From contig CM033745.1 in the NCBI GenBank assembly GCA_019671005.1, forward strand, positions 31,399,526 through 31,463,525: DNA of 64,000 bases, in the 5' to 3' direction. Below the pieces are notes generated by a model that saw only the letters and a program-made list of their open reading frames with translations, had not been told where the DNA came from and did not search any database. This DNA is from Hibiscus mutabilis. Lineage: Eukaryota > Streptophyta > Magnoliopsida > Malvales > Malvaceae. Both the position numbers and the translations under genes were made by a program. The stretch's first letter is position 1; the number at the start of each line of letters is the position of its first letter. Shown in pieces: positions 60,526 through 64,000 of this stretch.

Positions 60526-60895
60526 AGAATTAGGGGCCTTGCTACCCTTAGTAGGGGACAATGAGGACAATTCAGGATCCCTTTTAGAACTGAACTTGTA
60601 TGAGAATCTAGAAGCCCACCCCTTTAGAGCCATGCGAAAGCCAAGGTTTTAGAGTTTGGTCAAGATCATTTCTTGCGGATAGTTCGTGAAGACATGTCTA
60701 GAAGTGTTGGAATGTGCTGCCCAGTTGCTATTCATAAAGAAGTTGTCTTCTTATGTTCTACTTTTGTTATGTTGAATGCATTAATCATTTGTCCCTCTCT
60801 TGCTTGTTTTGCATGTCTGTCCATTTCATCATCATTTCATTCCTAGAGGGGTTGGTTCTTAAGACATTTGCTTGGTTAGAAGAAAATTTTTGACC

Positions 60896-63059
60896 ATGGA
60901 TGGGAGACTCCTTCAAAAGGAAGAGGACAGTATGGATGTGTATCACCGGTACAGGGTCAACCAAGAGGCATATGGGGATAGTATGAAAGTTGATTATGTG
61001 ACAGAAACTTCAGAATATGCCCATATCAGTGTCAGACAGAATAATGTTCAAGAGCTATGGGAAATTTGGGAGCATTTTGATCACACAACTAAACAATGGT
61101 TCCTTCGCACCTACGGTGACATGGCATATCTGTTGCATGTGGAGGTAGATGAACCATTCCTCAAAGCTCTAATTCAGTTCTAGAATCCTGGATATTGATG
61201 TTTCACATTCAATGGTGAGTATATGATGCCTACACGAAGAATATTTTGCACTTTTCAACTTGCGTTAAGTGAAGAGAGATCGAGTTTATGCTAAGCCACC
61301 CAAGAACAAGAACGCTCATGTGAGGCTCCAAGCTTTTTCTGGTATGGGTGAAGGATGGGTGAAGAGCTTGATACAGAAAAGAGGGGGCAATTTCTCTTTC
61401 CCATGGCGGAGTATCCGAAACATAATTCTCACTTATCCTGATAGAGAAAAATGGGTGGACCTGTTAGCGATTGCAATATACAGTTTGGTTATCTTCCCGA
61501 GGGTGTTGGGCAGAATTGATGTGGCTATGTTAGATCTTTTTGAACAATTGAAGAGGGAGACCAATCTAGTGCCAGCGGTGCTTGCCGAAACCTTCATTTC
61601 TTTGAACGCGTGTCGGAAGTTGGAAGGTGTGCGTTTTAGAGTATGTGCTCAATTGCTTCAGGTTTGAGCCCTTAGCCATTTTTGGAAATGCCCAGCCTTG
61701 ACTTTGCCCAACATATTCTCTCCAAATTTCTCTCCACTTTAGGAGTTTCTAAAGGAAAAATGGCCGGTATTGAAAAGGAAGAAGTGGATCTATTCCGAGA
61801 CCATCATGATCAAGATATCATCTAGAGGGCTCCATGGCTAGGACACACCCAAGTTCTATATAAATGTGGGGATTATAATCATCTTATGATGTTGGGCTTA
61901 TCGGGTGGAATCGATTGTGCTCCTTTGTTGGTATTATGATAATACAACATCTGCCAGTTTGTTCCTTTCACATAGGCCTTGATTCAATAGAATTCGAGTT
62001 TCAAGGGGAGTTTAGAGAGAACGTTTAGACCATTAATGATTCATGGAAGCACGGTTACCGTATGAAAATGGAGCATGGCATAGATCGTACATTTACCCCT
62101 GACTATGATGTGCGGAGACATATGAGGTTGAATGACATGGTTCTACTGCCCACCGGCCAAGTCAAGCCTATAGAAGAGCATTTGAGGGTAGTCCCATCTG
62201 AAGCTGATATTTTAAGGGGTGATCTCAAAAAGCTCAAGGACAAGATATAATCCTTAGAAGAACAACACACGAGAGACCTATATGAGGCAAGCTTGGAGGT
62301 GAAAAAGTACAAGGGCGAGACAGATCGAGTGGTGAAGATGTACAAGAACTTGGAAGAAAAGTTTGAGGTACAGAGAATTGACTTTCTCAAGTTCTAGGCA
62401 ATGGTCTGAAATGCTAATTTAAGGAATACCCCAGAGCAGTAGAAGCGAGAAGTTGAACAAGTTGTGGGAAAAGAGAAGGAGCAGAGCAAAAGGGAAATCG
62501 AGAAATACAAGCATGATCTTACTGAAGAGAGGAGGAAAGGTAAGCAAACAGTTAAAGATGAAAAAAAAAGTGAACCCTCGTGAGGGAGAAGGAGAATGTA
62601 GCTATTTGGAAGAGGAAGGCCCATGACAACAAAATCCTTGTGTGCGAGCTGCAATCCCAGTGTGAGGCAACCCATGAGAAGTTGAGACAGAGCCAGTCCA
62701 TTGTTTCTGAATTACAGGCCAAGGTAGCAAAACTTAGCCATACTCTGCATACACTTCAGAACCACCACACATATATCGAGCTTGAGGCTACTCAGGCAAA
62801 AAATGAAACCCTGAAAGAGCAAATGGAAATTATGAAGAACACTATCCATGAGTACAGAACGAAGATCCTGGTCTTAGAAGATATCAATGAAGGTGGAAAT
62901 GATTACTGGTTCACTCAGCTTAGGGATAACGCTAGGAGGTTCCAGGAACGGGATTAGTTTGACAGTACCGTTATGACCCAGGTCCAAGATGTGGTCAAAC
63001 ATGTGATGATGCTAGCCATAGAGGCTACGGCTCTTCATCAGTATGTCAGGCTAGTTTGA
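60896..63059 (+). pseudogene. ORF1 of the Tat/Ogre-like element (DUF7745-like N-terminus plus long coiled coil), broken
   Basis: ATG at 60896 (MDGRLLQKEEDSMD) opens a frame to 61183 with VQELWEIWEHFDHTTKQWF and YGDMAYLLHVEVDEPFL. After shifts the protein goes on at 61269-61667 (SLIQKRGGNFSFPW, LLAIAIYSLVIFPRVLGR, AVLAETFISLNACRKLEG) and 62062-62250 (PIEEHLRVVPSEADIL). Then a heptad-rich stretch, 62250-62957 (EKENVAIWKRKAHDNKIL, ELEATQAKNETLKEQME), predicts a long coiled coil, ending at 63059. I recall this domain order in plant proteins listed as DUF7745, common in cotton. Function is unknown. At least six stops or frame shifts are present. Confidence 0.65.
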
Positions 63060-63380
63060 AAGGTGGGACCAAGACTCGTGTGGCTGATAGAGGAAGCAGA
63101 GGAATTAGGTGTTCGGACAGAAAGATATTTGTAGAAAAAAGAGTTATTGTAATAAAGATCTTTCTATTCAATAAAGAGTTCGTTCTTAGAGCAGCTATTT
63201 TATGGAATCAATGGCCCCTTGTTTGCATTTTTCCTTTTTGCATTTCTTTGTTTGGTTTGCATTAGATTAATATCATTGCATACATATACATAACATAAGA
63301 TTTTAATCGAAATAATTTACCCGACTAGAAAATTCAAAATAGCAACTCACAAATATGGTACCTGTTCCAAAACCAGAGTG
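63060..63380 (+). other. Noncoding spacer between ORF1 and gag
   Basis: No supported frame. It contains AATAAAG (near 63170), which could act as a polyadenylation signal, and AT-rich sequence. In Ogre-type elements the ORF1-gag spacer is noncoding as well. Confidence 0.4.
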
Positions 63381-64000
63381 ATGGACAAGAGTACTAAAGA
63401 CAGTGTGACATCTCTCAAAATCAGCCACAAGAGTATCCAGGACAAGCTGGATAAGATTGAGAGTGACTTGAAGCATGATATTGAATTGGCACAGAGAAAG
63501 ACGGTCAGATTATGGCCATGTTAGGGTTCAAAGACCCTGACGCTCAAGATGATCCAGAAAATGTTAACACTTTACCACAGTTTCAAGGGATTCACCGCAG
63601 AATACCAAGAGGGGCCTCTGCATTCAAGGCTCAGTCCCCGCTCAACTTTGCAAAGTCTTCTGCTCCTGCACGAACTGAGCCAGTGGTTAACCCTGGGGTA
63701 GTGCATGATCAAGAGGTACCAGACATTGATGAAATTGCTGATAAGGTCAACATGAACAAAAAACTTGAAGATCGTTGTGACAAGTTAGAGGAGATCATTA
63801 GGACTTTCCAAGAAGGGAACACCCACAGAGGCATAGATGCTAGAGACCTGAGTTTGGTGTCCAACTTAACAATCCCTCTGAAGTTCAAGACCCTTGATTT
63901 TGATAAATATGATAGTACTACATGTCCCAAGGCTCATCTAACCATGTATTGTCGCCTGATGTCGATGTACTTGGACAATAAGAAACTCCTCATTCATTGC
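63381..64000 (+). CDS. Gag polyprotein N-terminal half (partial, runs off window; one frameshift)
   Basis: The ATG at 63381 (MDKSTKDSVTSLKISHKS) opens a coiled-coil-like start that stops near 63522. A shifted frame is open from ATG 63518 to the window end (161 codons so far). It includes EVPDIDEIADKV, KLEDRCDKLEEIIRTF, HRGIDARDLSLVSNLTI and PLKFKTLDFDKYDST. The last is the conserved start of a retrotransposon gag (capsid) domain. Gag forms the virus-like particle that packages element RNA. A frameshift near 63500 must separate the two parts, so this copy may be damaged; the rest lies beyond the window. Confidence 0.7.

Larger units (their letters stand above)
60540..64000 (+). mobile_element. 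5' part of a Tat/Ogre-like Ty3 element with an extra ORF before gag
   Basis: Order: noncoding leader (60540-60895), decayed ORF1 (60896-63059), noncoding 63060-63380, gag (63381 to the window end). The arrangement of a gag-independent ORF1 upstream of gag is known from Ogre/Tat elements. The gag sequence resembles Malvaceae Tat-type gag proteins from memory. LTR and primer site were not located within the window. Confidence 0.65.

Noticed and set aside
60896..63059. A host gene with plant-mobile-domain function
   Set aside because: It is directly upstream of a retrotransposon gag and follows the known ORF1-gag order; many stops also argue against a host gene.
1..64000. tRNA, rRNA or other RNA genes
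   Set aside because: No cloverleaf, rRNA or snRNA signature was seen by eye; only tRNA-complementary primer sites are present.

Overview
This window is repeat-dense, AT-rich plant (eudicot) nuclear DNA. Almost all of it is LTR retrotransposon sequence: Ty3/gypsy chromoviruses that look Tekay/Del-like (long LTRs of about 2.8-4 kb, TGTAACACCCC...GGGGTGTTACA ends, initiator-Met-type primer binding sites, a C-terminal chromodomain on the integrase), plus pieces of Tat/Ogre- or Athila-like elements at both edges. The right-edge element carries an extra ORF before gag that I recall mainly from cotton and other Malvaceae. That is a hint to the host, not proof. No intact host gene, tRNA or rRNA was recognised. 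Layout: 1-1454 is the 3' end and LTR start of a Tat/Athila-like element. Into it went Element 1 (plus strand, 1460-28435, near-TSD cattt/cattc). Its 3' LTR was interrupted by Element 2, now a solo LTR (11633-28035, perfect 5-bp TSD acctt). Element 2 in turn holds a perfect solo LTR (13681-16482, TSD ggtat) and Element 3 (minus strand, 18051-27370). This is a four-level nest whose insertion order can be read from the breaks. 28436-33216 continues old repeat DNA and ends in a 42-bp minisatellite (33217-33551). 33570-35880 is the only stretch that looks non-repetitive; it holds weak minus-strand exon candidates. 35880-39796 is three LTR fragments. Element 4 (39797-50353, minus) is the youngest and best-preserved chromovirus, with LTRs about 96-97% alike by eye and one 382-codon RT-RNase H frame. 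Element 5 (50354 to about 52290, plus) is a deletion derivative that meets Element 6 (about 52290-59573, minus) head-to-head. 59574-60520 is another LTR fragment and an A-rich tract. 60540-64000 is the 5' half of a Tat/Ogre-like element: a decayed coiled-coil ORF1 followed by a gag frame that runs off the window. None of the retroelement protein sets is intact; each has stops, frameshifts or lost catalytic residues. The most interesting signals are noncoding and shared between otherwise diverged LTRs. (1) A stretch in the second half of the LTR is the reverse complement of a stretch in the leader just after the primer binding site, with compensatory changes between elements, which suggests a long-range RNA stem around the reverse-transcription start. 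(2) A perfect or near-perfect hairpin lies directly after the primer binding site. (3) A conserved GTGAGTGTAGT...YAG pair brackets 0.75-1.0 kb in the LTRs and looks like an LTR-embedded intron; it contains a conserved palindrome-rich core. (4) About 20 paired 10-bp palindromes, GTATCGATAC repeated at 20-21 bp spacing, fill the 3' half of two LTR families with unconserved spacers. (5) A GGACTGTTTTG phrase is repeated 15-20 times in two other LTR families. Similarity levels are eye estimates; no alignment or database search was run.
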